Both the position numbers and the translations under genes were made by a program. From the NCBI GenBank assembly GCA_004194705.1, contig SADC01001275.1, positions 496,001 through 560,000 of the forward strand: 64,000 bases of DNA, in the 5' to 3' direction. A model generated the notes under the pieces. The model was not told where the DNA came from. It saw nothing but the letters and a program-made list of their open reading frames with translations, and ran no database searches. The stretch's first letter is position 1. Every line of letters begins with the position of its first letter. This DNA is from Ditylenchus dipsaci. Lineage: Eukaryota; Nematoda; Chromadorea; Rhabditida; Anguinidae. This document shows positions 11,351-24,800 of this stretch, piece by piece.

Positions 11351-12078
11351 TTTTTACAATAATGTTGTGTATGTATATAAAGAAGCTTTTTATACAGATT
11401 CTGCTTTTAAATGTGTTTTTAGCAGTGTTTCGATGAGTTCACTCATAGCATGTGAGAACAGAGGTCATTCTCACTCACTCTCACCCACAGGCTAAAAAAG
11501 TTTTAATTGAAACACTGGTTTTTAGTCAGTCTTGTTTGAGAGCCCTGAATATGGCTTTTTTGCATCAAATATACTTCTCTTTAGGGTTTTATCCTCTTTT
11601 AATTTTCTTTTACCAACCTTTCATTACCCTTTACCTTTCTTTACCAATGAAATTGGTTAGTTATATATTTTTAATTTTCGGTAGTTCCTCGTTATCCAGG
11701 TGAGATCAAGGCAAACAACTCTTATAGTAGAAAAGGACCTTATTTGAAGTTCAAGCCTAAGCAAATAAATTTATATTTTATTCGTACGTAAAAAAGGTCG
11801 AAGCGAACAAACCACAACATGGTCGAAAGTAAAATTTAGTAAGTTACAGTAAAAATTAGAAAATGAAAACAAAAGCAGTAGCACTACCACATTAATACCT
11901 GCAACATAATAAGTGTTTCGTAATCAGACAAATTTTCGAAAAAACAATAAAAAACACTAATATGTGCACCAGAAATGGCTAAAAAGTTACAAGAGTTCTG
12001 GTCTATTGACCTGAGTATGAAACAATTCGTAAAAAGGTCACTAATAGCAATGTCGGACTGAATGTCAGTGCCCAAAGA
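11351..12078. other. Region between convergent MOB3 and CCDC66-like genes
   Basis: It holds both 3' UTRs. A TTTATT at 11777-11782 reads AATAAA on the minus strand and is a candidate poly(A) signal for the minus-strand gene. A plus-strand candidate for MOB3 is not obvious. Short ORFs here are unconvincing. Confidence 0.4.
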
Positions 12079-15000
12079 TCAAGTAGCATTAGCCAAGTTT
12101 TGGTTGGAAAAACTGCGTTCTATTTTTTCTTGTCTGTCTTTGAGCTGGGCTCTTACTTTGGCTAGTTGCTCTAGAATTCTGTGTTGACGCTCTGTGTCTT
12201 TTTTCAGGTTAAGAGAGCGGTAGTTCTGGGTTATCTGAATGAATTTTTAGTAGATTTTTCAATAATACAGGGTGTCCCAAGAAAATTGATACACTTTGAA
12301 GTGCCGTAACTATTTTTTTTCCGTAACTATTTTTTACGCCGCTTTTTGAAAATCTGTTTTTGCAGATAGACTCGATCTTCAATAACAATTTTTTTAAATA
12401 TATAATGTGAAAAACATGATTTTTAATTAATCACCCTGTAGTTTGGATTCTAGTCTGTGGATAGCCTCTGGAAGAACAAGGCCCAAACCACAGCGGGTAC
12501 CAAGCAAAAATCGTGTTTTTCATATTATATACCAAACAAATTTTAATTGCGAATCGAGTCGATCTGTCAAAACAGCTGTTCAAAAACGACGTATAAAAGA
12601 AGCTACGGCACTTCAAAGTGTGTCAAATTTCTTGGGATACCCTGTATTTTAAAATATTATAAAGTTTTTTCATGATCAACATCCACCAATTAGCCAATTA
12701 AAAGATTTATCCATTACTGATTAAATAAATTATTTTTTAAACAATACTTTTTCTGCCACAAGAATATTTTTACTTTCTTTCTTATTTTCCTATAATATTT
12801 TTTACGGTGTTTAAAAAAATTTTACAAATAATTTTTAACAAAAACTTGGGTCGGTGGACCCGTAAAGTCGAATCTCCATAACTTGCAGCCTCTGGACTCT
12901 AGCCGTTTTGATTTGGTGTAATTAGGTAAATGAGCATATTCTACATTATGAAAACTGTATTGTAAAAAAGTATAAGGATAACATCGGAAAATTTTTTTTC
13001 GTAAAAAGGGCTTATTTAATTAAGCGGCCTATCATTAGAGAACAAGCATTACAAATACAATGACAATAAAAACTAACCCTGCAATTGAAGGGTTTGCTAG
13101 GTGTCATAGGTCTGGATAAACTCTCACTTGCTTCAATATCATTGCCAGCAGAAAGCACATTCAAATTGCCTATAGAGTTTTGCAAATGCATCATCGTGGG
13201 TGATCGAAGGTTTCTTCTCAACATCTCTGGCGCCAGATACTCCTAAATGCCACACACATTAAACCCATAATAAATCCACAAAAAGCTCTTAGTCCACTTA
13301 CCCCGCAGACATTTTTTTGCTAGGAGCTCCAGTCTCAGCTAGTTTTCTAGCAAACGGCGAAGCTCTAGGTGGCTTCAAACTGCTATTGTTGTTATTGTTG
13401 CCCTCGCTCATGCTGTCTTTAGAACTGGATGGAGTGATCAACATAGCTTTTAGATGGCTAGTCTCATTGCCTGAGGATTGCATGGCTAACTTGTTCTGGT
13501 TCATCAGGATGCGCTCCACTTCAGAGTATTTTCGATTGAGGTTGTGGTTATTGTTTGTAATGTCCGGGGAGAGACTGCCTTCATTCACCAACTGCTGGTT
13601 TTGTTCGTAGGGCGATCTGCTGAAAACAGTGCTTGTCAAAAAGTTAACATTTCTGTAGCTGGGCTCCAGCTGCTACCTTACAATATGTTTGCTTTTTAAG
13701 GAATTTTAAAAATTAAGCCAATAACAACCTTTTATATCCAGCAGAAAGTGGTGGACTTGTAGAAATGGTGAAGAGGACTCTGGGGACTCTGACTCAGTAG
13801 CCACTGAAGACGCTCCTGCCGAGTTCTGTTGTCTCTGGTGGTTGACAGAGTCGGAGTGTTGATTACGTAACCCTCTAATGGGTTTTGCTGAGTCTGAGTC
13901 ATGGCTTTGGCTTGACGGGTTCGGGTGCAAACTGGCTCAAACTGAAAAAAAAAATAAATCTTAAAAAACAAATATTGATTAAATTGGTTTTTTTGTGAAA
14001 AATTGCTAGTTGGGAAGCACAAATGACATATGGAAAATGCTTTTTGGAGCAAAGGTGTGGGGTTTTTTTAATACCAGAAGAGCGATCATAAAACATCATT
14101 CCACACACAAACGAACTGTTTTTGTATGGAAAAACAACTGTGATGTGTAAAGGTGTATGATTTATTTTTGCATTTATTTATAAGCGGCTTGGTTAAATGC
14201 AACAAAGAAAATTTTGGGCAGTCTATAATCGAAGAAATGATAATAAAAAAATATTGGTCGTGTTGTGTTTTTGGAAGGAAAAATGTAGTAAATAATAAAT
14301 TTTGTTTGGAAAACAAAAATTTGGTGATTAGAGTGTTTGTGACTTCAATCACTTTCATTCACCTCAATCAGAAATTTTGGAAATTTTAATACGCCAAGGC
14401 CTGACTGTAAGACCAGCATATTTCGGTGTAGAATTTCATGGAGAATCTTTCTATCGCGGGGGATTTTTTTTAGAAAGGCAACTTTTCCGCTGAAATTGTC
14501 ATTTTTTAGAAACATTTAAAATGACTGGAAGGGGTTTTGTGAAAAGTTCTGTGGCCTTAGATAAAATAACCATTCACATACCTATAATATCTTATTTTCT
14601 AGGAGAGGTAATGAGCTTTCTAACGCATATTCAAGTTTTAATTTTTTATCGCTAAATAAATGCATTTGAAAATTAGGTCTCATTTTTCATTCACAAAATT
14701 TTCGTGAAAAAATGGGTGTAACTTTTTTTACAATGGCAAAGCACTATATATGATCAACAAAAAAAGATGATTGGATAGTGGCGGTCATTGTGACACCAGA
14801 TGCAGCAATAGTTTATAATAATATGGTTACAAAATATACAAAATTAAAATATAAGGTGTAACACAAATTCCCTTAACTTTTTTTTGCTAGCCAAACTGTT
14901 GATTCTAACACCGGATTCTGACATCGAATTTTGAATTCCGCTCGAGACAATAAATATTCAAATTTGAAAGTTAAATGTTTTTTTTTGTCTCGAGCGTAAT

Positions 15001-18000
15001 TTAAAATTTGACAGTATTTTTGGTATTCCAAGAGCAGTTTTATAAGGAAATTGATCATGCTCAACATGAATCCGATGTCAGAATCGACACTTTGGCTAGC
15101 AGAAAAAAGTTAAGGGAATTTGTGTTACACCTTATATTTTAATTTTGCATATTTTGTAACCATATTATCATAAACTATTGCTGCATCTGGTGTCGAAATG
15201 ACCGCCACTATCCAATCATCTTTTTTGTTGATAATGTATAGTGCTTTGCCATTGTAAAAAAAGTTACGCTTTTTTTTTCACACCTTTTTTTTCCCATTTT
15301 TTCACGAAAATTTTGTGAATGAAAAATGACACCTAATTTTGAAATGCAAAAATAAAACTTGAATATGCGTTAGAAAGCTCATCACCTCTCCTACAAAATA
15401 AGATATTATAGGTATGTGAATGGTTATTTTATCAAAGGACACAGACCTTTTCACAAAACCCCTTCCAGTCATTTTAAATGTTTCTAAAAAAGGACAGTTT
15501 CAGCGGAAAAGTTGCCCTTCTAAAAAAATCCCCCGCGATAGAATGATTCTCTATAAAATTCTGCACCGAAAATGCTGGTCTTACAGTCAGGCCTTGGCGT
15601 GTTAAAACTTTTATTCCTGGTTTCGACGTTAGATTTATTAGCTTTATACTAGTACGTAGCTCTAGCTTTCAGCTTTGTTACAATGCAAAATTACAGAAAA
15701 CGTCTTTTAAAAAGTGTGAACGTTAACGGTGTGCTTTACAACATTAGATGTTTACACTAACGTTTCATAAAAACCAAAAAAATTCAAAGCTAGATTAGTT
15801 ACGCAATAGTTAAACCTTCTTCTAACCTCTCTCATTCAAAACAATCACTCTTCTCGCCAGCCAATAAATAAAAAGGCTTAGATCATTGGATGATGTTAAA
15901 CAACTAGATATTCTAGCCTGCAAGCAAGCTAGGTGTGTAGTCACTAGACTTGTGACTGGTCAACCGAGGGACAAAGAAATGGATACTACCCTGTGTGTGT
16001 CCACTCTAGCAATGACACCATCCAATCAATGGTTGACTAGTTTAGATCCAAACAAAAATCACTCACCAGCCCAATGGATTGCTTCATCTGGCTTCCAAAA
16101 TCTGGTCTTCTCAACAGGCTAGATTTTGTGGGACTCTGAAATTAGGAAAATATTGACAGCAATCAATAAAAAAGAAGAGTTTTAACTACTTTTCGGAACA
16201 GCTATGAAAAAAATTAGCTTACCTCTCCAACATCAGGCAGGTCAGACAGTAGTTGCAAAGTATGGTCATAGCCCCTTTGGTCTTGATGTAGACCACTTCT
16301 GGGTGGCGGAATAGGTATATGGCTCTGTTGGGCATTAATATAAGACTGGCTCCAGTGCCTACTGCCCCCCTCTTGATCATTATTTTGAGACATTGGCTGA
16401 GGAGGCTTGTGGCGACGAGGTGGTGGCACAGGAGGGGTCAAATTCTTGCCTTTTTCTGGAGATTTAATGGATTTGGCAGCAGAGTTACCAGCAGAAACTT
16501 TCAACAGAGATGGTTTTGCATTAGCAGGACTAAAAATAATATGTTTAAAGAAGCTGCTACCTTTTTACACTAACTAGCGAAATTTTGACTAGAATACCAA
16601 TATGGACTGGAAAAGATTCGATAAGGTTTTCAAAAAAAATTTAAAAAAATCGGCAAATAAAACTTGCAAAAACGCAATGCTAAAAAAATTGAGATAATTT
16701 TTTTCTCAAAATTTTCTCGAAACCGGTTTCGAATATTGCCAATAAAACCCAAAACAAAACTAATGAATATAAAGCTCAAATAGTAGTGCAAGTACAAAAC
16801 AAGCGTTATGACTAATTTTTCACCAAATTTAATATGCAAATCACATCAATATTAGTGGGGCCAATCCTAACTGAAAAACAACATGTGGAGTTATTAGTAG
16901 GCGGTTTAATTCCAGGAGTCAGAGCAGCCGTGTTAATTATATGTACCACTATAGGGTGGGGCCAAAAAGCCTAGGAAATACTTCCCCAATGTTTCTTTAT
17001 CTCTGCTGCTTCTGCTATTGCTATATGACTAATATTATTGGCAGAAATAGCAGGAAAAGTAGCAGGAGATTAGAACAAGACCTCCAGATTATTCATTTCC
17101 ATTGATAATAATACTGATATTAGAAGCTTAGAATAGTAATAACAGCAGATAATACGTTTTAGCTGCTATGTTTTGTGCAATTTTGCAAATAATTAAGAAT
17201 TTGATTTTAAAAAGTCCAGTCCCAGAAACGGGTGCATTTTTGGTCTCAGTCAACCTTTTGGTTTCGCTTAAACAAAAGACAAAAAACAGAGAGGTTTAAT
17301 GCAAAAATGCACTTGATTATACAATATAAAGCCGAAAATGTTGCTAACATTTGATAGTCTTATGGAAATTTCATTGTTTGAAACTAAAACTTAAAAAATA
17401 TAAATTTTCAAATCAATTAAAAATTATGCAAATAAGACTGTGAAAAAAATTTCGAAATATTTATTGACTGCTTTAGTGGCCACGTCAACATGTGCGCTTT
17501 CACTCTCTTCTATTGCTATTGAGCTAGGGTTCTAGCCAATGATTTGGTTTTTGATCGAAAATTAAAAAAATCGGAAACTTTTTCTTAATTTTTATTATTT
17601 TTTGAGAGCAGTGGTCTACACGTTGTGTTACTCCACTCAAAATTTTTGGCTAAATTCTGGAAAACCCATCCAAATCGATCCTGTAACACGCAGTTAGACT
17701 TGGCCCAGGCTGATTTTTTCGCTAAATTTAATTACCAAAATATTATAATAGAACCTGCTAGGCCTTTTTTTATTTCTAGAGAGAGGCTCTATTATAGAGG
17801 AAGGGTTTATTTTTCAAACCAAATTAAACCAAATAATACAGCTTTGTTCTTTGTAATCTGATCTTCTAATTTCACATACCTATGATTAGCTGCAGTGGTT
17901 TGTCTTGCAGGCGATCCTCTTACAAATACTGGTTTGTTGATGTTCAAGCGTTCCATGCTTGATGATCGCCTACTAATTGAATCACTAGCAGCAGCTATAG

Positions 18001-21000
18001 GTGAAGATTTCTGCTTTATAGTAGCTGTGCTGGCCGGAGATGCTCTCTTATTCATTGGAATTCTCAGAGAGCCTCTGCCTAGATCATTGCGTCTGAGCGG
18101 AGTCATTGTTTGACCAGCTAAACCACTTTGCTTAGTCTTTTTTACTTTATTGTTAGTCTAAGAAAAATTGCTTACGTGATTGAGAAGAATTATTTAGCTT
18201 TGGTGTGTTTTGTGTAGATTCAGTTTTTCTGGCCAAAGGAGATCTAATAGTAATGGAAGTATTGCTCCGTTCCAGCTTAGAACATATGGGTGATTGTGCT
18301 TGGTGTGCTGATAATGTCAACGGCGTATTCTCTCGACTGGTGTTACTAGGGGTGTGGTTGGAATGAGCAGGGGAAGAGGGGTGTGGGCTGATGAGTTCAG
18401 CTTCTCCATCTCTATCCGTCTGTTACGGTCGAAAGCTTTTAGCTAAAAAATAAGTTTTGTTGTTTTAAATTTGACCTTTTTTGGCTTTAAACATTTTAGC
18501 TGCGAAAGTTTTGGTCAATTTACAAGACGATCAAGGTAGTACAAATTTTTTTGGAATTTCAAATGTGAACATGGTTCCCGAAGACCAATATATTCTCAAC
18601 GAATTTTCATCCATGAATTCTTTAAACAAATAACTTTTAAAGGGCCATGGTTTTTGCGCGCAGCGGCATGCGCAAAATTTGAACTGGCGGGGGACACTTC
18701 TCTTTCGTCTATCAGTGTACTCTTTGGAGTAATTCGAAACGACTCCAAAGAGTACACTGATAGACGAAGGAAAAGTGTCCCCGCCAATTCAAATTTTGCA
18801 CATGCCACTGCGCGCAAAAACCATGGTCCTTTAAGGGGGTACAATTTTTTCATAAAAATGGGCTTTTGACAGGCAAATATCGTTTTGTAAATTTTTTGTT
18901 TTAAAAATTGAGATAGAATAGAAATTCCAAAGTACCTGTTTCATGACACTATCAGAGAGCACAGGATCTTCGATACCCAAGACTTTTTGTATCTCTTCCT
19001 GTTTAATATCTTGGTTCAGCAAAATGTGCTTGTGCAACTTAGCTTTGCGCAATGCCTCTGCTTCTTTTCTAGCTTTTTCTATTTGCAATTCAGCGGCTTT
19101 TTGGTTGGCTTCAAGGATCTGAAGTCAAGCTTTTAAATTAAAAATTGATGTATTGAATGGTACCTCTTGTCTCTTTTCCACTTGCTATTTTCCTGATCAG
19201 CTTCTTGCTCTTGCCTTGCAACCTGCTTGATGTGGTCTTTCTCCACCTGTCTTAGCTCGCACTTCTCCCTTTCCTCCTTGAGCGCTTCTATGCGCTGACG
19301 TTCAGCTATTTGCTCATTGATCTCTTGCTGCAAAGTATTATTATTGTTGTTTTTCTGGAAAATTTCATATTTGAATTTAAAAAAATCGAGTGTGGGTGCT
19401 TTTGTTTTGCAATATGTTTGATATAAAGAAAAGTCATCAAAACTAATTGTACAACAAACGAGGCCTAGAGTTAACCAGTATTTTTTACCCTATCAATATT
19501 CTGCTTTGGAATAATACTTTTAATCTTACAATATTTGTGTTTATGGTGAAACCGACCTCAGTCAACCCCTTGGAATGACTTCTCTCATGCCCATCTTGTC
19601 CATCGCTAGTCGCAAACTGAACATGTCTTCTGTTCCAACCCGGCTGCCTATCCACTTGCTGATCAAAACTACTAAAAGCACTGCTCTCCCCTGTATTAGC
19701 TATTGACATTGAGGCAAATGTTGATTCATAAGGACATGGCGATTGATCGAAGCTTTTATTAAGACCTCTTTGTCCCGGTTCATACCTAGTCTCTACAATC
19801 TCTACCTTCTCAGTGATGCCATTGAAGTGTGGGTTTTGAGTGAAGTTGGGGTCCAAATACGGTGGATTGTAGTTGGAGTTGAAGTTAAGGGGTGTGAAAT
19901 AGGCAGGATTTCCGTTGACTGGCGGTAGGGATGAATACATGGGCATGGGCACAGAATGAAAAGCGCCGGAATTGGCATATTGGTCACCGGAATTAGTGTA
20001 ATGGATGCATGGGTTGGGATGCTGACTACTAGGGTAGGGATATTGGCCACCTGGATTGGCCAGATATGGAGTGCCTGAAGGTGGGATGGACCACTATACG
20101 CACTTGGATAGTTTGGCACTGGGTAAGGGCTCATGTATTGGGGGCTGGGCCAATTAACAGGCGGAGGCTGGGGTCTTAGGGGGAGGTCGGCATGGTTGTT
20201 GTTGCTATCGTCATTGATAGAGGTACTCCTAGTGGACATTTGAGCAGATGAATTGATCACGGGAGAAGTGTTGTTATTGTTGTTGGTTGACGTAGTAGGT
20301 CTGATGTTATTGCCGGGGTTGTTTCGAGGAGAGCTCCTGGATCCAAAAGGAAACCACTGTCGTTTTCCTTCTTCTTAAAATAACAACTTTTTGATTGTCT
20401 AACTTCTTTTAATTTCCATCCAAAAACTTACGAAAACTTATGTTTCCATTAAAAAAGCTACTAATTCTTAAAAAAAGCTCTAGCAAATTTTGTTATACGG
20501 TCAGATAACCAAGCTTTTTTCCAAAATTTAGTGTTTTTTTTGACAAATCATCCATTTATTTAATCCACTTTATGGAAAAATGCTGTAAAACAAAGGCATT
20601 TAACCACTTCCAATTTTCCAAGAGTTAAGGCCATTTTTCATTGCCAATCTCAAGATTTTTTGGGGGCTGAAAAATAATCCCACAGTAGGATTAATAGAGA
20701 GAATACGGTAGGTCTGCATTCACATTAGAAAATCACATATACGCAAGTTTATGTTTATGTTAATCGTGTGTTTATGTTTTTCTTTCTGTTGACACGTCAC
20801 AAAATGATAAACTTTTTGTACCACTCCAAAATCAAGGTTAAATGTAAAAGCGGTTATTGAATCGAATTTTGTTTTGATATTGTAGAGCGCAAGGTACCAA
20901 ATTAAATTTCCCACCTTCGTCTATCAGTTAAAAAAATACTCGCCACAACGTTAACAAATTAAAAAGTTACATCCATTTAAAAATAGTCGAAATTCTTGGA

Positions 21001-21806
21001 CCACCCTGCATTACTGAATAAACTTTAGCTAGGTGTCTTGAGACAAAAAAATTCACACAAAAATGGGCATTTTTAAATAAAAAATACATTATTCAGTCCG
21101 GGGGAAGGATGCATTTTATACTTTTTCGAAAATCATATTTAAAAGTCTCATAGACAACTTTTTTGATTTTAAAAAACGTTATTTTCCAACACTTTTCTAC
21201 ATAAAAAAACCAATTTTTCGACAGAAAAAATGACTAAGTTTGACTAAAATCTTGGTTTACCTTGGTCCCCCAAGAAAAAAAGTCACATTTCAGTAAAAGA
21301 ATCTTCAAAATAATTAAACTTTTATAGGAGAAAGTGTCATCAACAATGGATTTTATCGTTTTTAGCATATGAAAATTACTAAGGAGACTTTTAAATATTA
21401 TTTACGAAAATCCATGTAATGCGCCCCGGACTAAATAAGTGCCGAAAATTCGAAAAAAGCATCGCTAGCTGGCTAAACGACAAAAAATGTTGCAAAAAGT
21501 ACGAAGATCACTGAAAAAAAGGTTAAAATGTTAGATTTTTAGCACAATTCGACAATAAATTATTTTGCACGTTGAATTCGAGGTTAAGGATCAACAATTT
21601 AGTATAGCAGTAGTAGCATTACTAATGGTATTAATTGACCAACAAGGTCATGTAGGGATATGCAACAAAATAGTAGTTGTTGTAGTAGCAGTGGACCTAC
21701 CTTTTTCTCTTTCCCACTGTTCCCGTTTCTTTTTGAGCAGAGAGCCGTCCCGCATATGGAATCCATGTTCTCCAGGCAGTGGAGTGCTATTACTACTGGA
21801 TGCCAT
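12079..21806 (-). CDS. CCDC66: CCDC66-like coiled-coil protein
   Basis: Twelve exons on the minus strand: 21701-21806 (ATG), 19530-20373, 19164-19354, 18936-19118, 18176-18419, 17880-18117, 16223-16529, 16067-16135, 13729-13941, 13302-13619, 13078-13242, 12079-12234 (TGA). The product is about 1,010 residues. The N-terminus reads MASSSNSTPLPGEHGF then LLKKKREQWEREK. A low-complexity N/P/Y-rich stretch follows, then a charged coiled coil over exons 3-4 (QQEINEQIAERQRIEALKEE; EILEANQKAAELQIEKARKE). Serine/proline-rich linkers and a final helix (RQHRILEQLAKVRAQL) end it. CCDC66 is a centrosome/cilium protein; the match rests on the coiled-coil layout and the KREQW segment, so the name is tentative. 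Splice phases agree only if one base is added in exons 2, 3 and 10 and two in exon 9. A 5' UTR acceptor (TTTATTGCAG) lies near 21860. Confidence 0.6.
12268..12644. repeat. Mariner-like MITE in the last intron of the CCDC66-like gene
   Basis: Ends CAGGGTGTCCCAAGAAAATT and, inverted, CAGGGTATCCCAAGAAATTT, pairing over about 45 bp (including CACTTTGAAGTGCCGTA). TA lies on both sides (12266-12267, 12645-12646), the Tc1/mariner target site. No transposase. A related start, ACAGGGTGTGTCAAAAAGA, occurs at about 52094. Confidence 0.8.
14392..15599. repeat. 1.2-kb foldback element in intron 8 of the CCDC66-like gene
   Basis: The left arm starts CGCCAAGGCCTGACTGTAAG and the right arm ends with its reverse complement at 15599. 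The two arms pair over about 0.5 kb each with few differences. The centre (about 14895-15085) carries the same core found at 6377 and 10013. No ORF. Confidence 0.85.
18641..18830. repeat. 190-bp palindromic TTAA MITE in intron 4 of the CCDC66-like gene
   Basis: Starts AGGGCCATGGTTTTTGCGCG and ends with its near-perfect complement; TTAA flanks both ends (18637-18640; 18831-18834). It folds almost end to end as one hairpin. The inner block (AATTGGCGGGGGACA) is shared with 28264-28636. Confidence 0.85.
20600..20707. repeat. Fragment of the TACCGTA-type MITE family
   Basis: TTTTTTGGGGGCTGAAAAAT, then AATAGAGAGAATACGGTA, matches the right end of the element at 35118-35888. No left end was found. 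It sits in intron 1 of the CCDC66-like gene. Confidence 0.45.
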
Positions 21807-21829
21807 TGTGTAGGTGAATAAGATAGATT

Positions 21830-24800
21830 TTAGAAGTAGCGAAAACGCAGGCTTAGATCATCTGCAATAAAAGTCATTAAATTGTGTTTATTACAAGGTA
21901 AGAATGTGAATAAGTCAAAAGCAGCTTTTCGCTCAGGTATTCGGTCCGTGACAATTTTAACCTAGGTTTGAAAGCAAATGTTTTCATTTATTTTGTGCGA
22001 ATCTGATCTGACCACTAGCGGTACTTCACCCGTTTCTTCCTGCGTGAATGAAAGTTGACTAAAAATTTTAAATTTTCTTTTTATATTGCAAAAGTTGTAT
22101 TATTACTACTTTTGTAAAAGTTTCGTCAAAAAAAGCGTTTGGTCAACGAATAGAAGTTCCAACACCCCAGCCTTCCCCCTCCCCTCATGTTTTGTATTAC
22201 TTTGTGTACCGCTTGTTATAAGAAATTTTCCGTGAGGTTGAAACTCGAGTTATCGGTAAAGAAATTTTTGGGATGTTTCCAATTTGACCATGTTGAGCAC
22301 TTTTTATATAAGAAGAGTCATTCAAGAAACATCCATCTGAAAACAAAATTTTTGACTGGACACCTTTATTAACACCATACAAAAAGAAAGAAAGAAATAA
22401 ATAAAATCACATATCATCACAGATAATTAACAGTGAACTTCAAAAAAATTAATCTTTTCGAATTGGTTAAAGGGGCTCCCCAGATCAGCTGAGTAGGATA
22501 AAAATGGCTTTGGTGGCGCAGTGGATAAGCGTTTGTGTTTATGGGCTGAAATCGGGCGCAGGCTCGATCTCAAGTAGTGGCACACTATTTATTTTGGGTT
22601 GTTTGACCAATGTATAGGAGTAATTTGGTGCTGGTGATTCCGAATATGGCGTCAAAGAAGTCGAATAGCTCCAAGAAATCTGTCAAACAAGCCAAAATAA
22701 CTAGCGTGCCACCACGGGGGATTGAGAAAATCACAATCTCAGAAAAGTAGTGGACACACACGAGCACAGTCGAACATCGCAATCCGAGCCCGGCCTAGTC
22801 GGCTAGCGAAAATGACTGCTTATTTTGGCATAAACTCAGCCTGGCTGGTTAGTGAAGAAGGACAGTCATTGAGGTCAGCACTCAGGAAGACTTGACAATA
22901 CGAAATATTTGCAGAATATTGATCTGACGTCTCTTTTAAAATTAAAAATAATAGTTTAAAAACACTAGTTGTTCTCAAGGTCAACCAAATTTTATATATT
23001 CAAAAATGCACATGACAACCAGCGTCTTTTGCAAAGTCTAAGTTTTTTCTCCCATTCCAATCAATAGATAATTATACGAAAAACTGGCAAAAATGTAGAT
23101 ATCAAATAAAAAGCTTATTATTTGTAATGACTTCTACACCCCACACCTAATGAAATAAATAAATAAGTGATTGCAAAAGTAAGCAAAAGGCAAAACAATA
23201 GGATAGTCCAGCGTTGCAAATATGCAAATAGGATTTTTTAAGACAGCACCCACACACAGAAATACCATTGATGGAAGTTAGCAGGAGGAGTAGCAGGCAA
23301 ACCCATCTTTTTGACTGCCTCCTTGCTTTGGATTGATGCAGGCAAATGGACGCCGATGTATATGCTGCTCCAATGGTTGTTGTTTGCCTGTCCCTGGATA
23401 CTCCATTCACTGGTTTTTTGTTCCTTTTGATTGTGGTGTGGGAATAAAGCAGTGCATGCGCACTGTCCAATTTAGATAAAGAGGAGGGGCAAAAGAGCAA
23501 ATGAGCGGTAAGATGTGAGCTGCAATTTGAGTTGATAAAATAAAATTTTGAGAATTCAAAGTCAGCTGTGGTGGATTTAAAGGACTTAGTTGGGATACTC
23601 TAAAGGTGTGGGATTTTTCGATTACAAATAGAGATTCTTTATAGATGACTGTGTGTGAAAAACAAAAAAGATACTTGTTAGTATTCAAAGTTCAAGGTAC
23701 TGACCAGAGTTGTATACTCAGCTTGCTGTGAACACCAGGCTAGATTGGCCACATTTGGCCGAGAGGCTAGAGAAATATTTTGTGTTGGCTAAGGCCCAAA
23801 GACAATTGTGAAATGTGCTAAATGGCTTGCTACGAAGACACAGTATAGAAAAAAATGAACACCAGTAAGAGCTCTGCATCGATGCCGGATAAACCGGAAT
23901 AAACGTGGTGTTGATCAAAATTACAGATATGAAATTAAAAATGCTTCTTTTATAACCTCCACGGCATTAACAGCTAAATATATGAGAAAAAGTGTAGTCT
24001 TTAACAAATTACAAAAGTTCAATAGTGAACACAAGTCAACATAAATCAGAAGTAAACAAAAAGTATAAAAGATCTGTTCAGTATGCCAGCAAGCACCTAC
24101 AGGGTGGCCCGAATAATTCGGAAAAGGTGAAATAAATTATTACGGACTTTTATCTGCATCTCATTCCCACTATTTGATCTGCACATCTTTTGTGTTTCGT
24201 GTGGAAGAGCTCCCAGGTAGCTTATTTGCTTTCATCGATTTTCCTGGGGAAATCGATGGGGCAAGGAGCTAACTACGCAAATTTTTCAAGATTTACCTAA
24301 CTTTTTTGGTCCCTCTGCATGTAAATTACCCACTGATGCATATAAAAGACCCTCAAAACTAAGTTGAAGCCTGATTGCATAGCCAGTCACTACTGCCTAA
24401 ATTTGTTCCAGCTGCAATAAATACAGGCCATTGATTGGTGTACCGGACAGTCGCACAACACACGCATACATAAGGAAAGGCAATAAGGAATGGAAGGTTT
24501 TACAGCCTCATTCATTCCCCCTTTTCTCCACGTTTATCAGCCATATCCATCTACACCCAATATTAGAGCTGCAACAACAACATTAGAAACACACACACAA
24601 CTAGTGTTCTTTCAAAACATGACACAAAAAATTACTTAGGAAGGGATCATTCAGAAGAAAATGATGAGTTGGACCTAGGTTTTGCCATTTTGCAAACACA
24701 TGCCGTATTTTATCTAATGAACCCTTCTTAATAGAGCCTCACTCTGGAGGACAGTAAAAAAAGCCCTGAAGGCTCTATTAGAAGTCACACGGTAAATATA

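Noticed and set aside
20083..20110. A 25-nt intron to explain the exon 2 frame change in the CCDC66-like gene
   Set aside because: GT and AG are present, but removing it gives the third, wrong frame.
19802..20260. 152-codon ORF on the minus strand
   Set aside because: It is exon 2 of the CCDC66-like gene read past a one-base deficit near 20083-20092; its C-terminal half is out of frame.
23147..23500. 117-codon ORF on the minus strand
   Set aside because: Reads like translated spacer (poly-Leu, many Cys); no family match seen.
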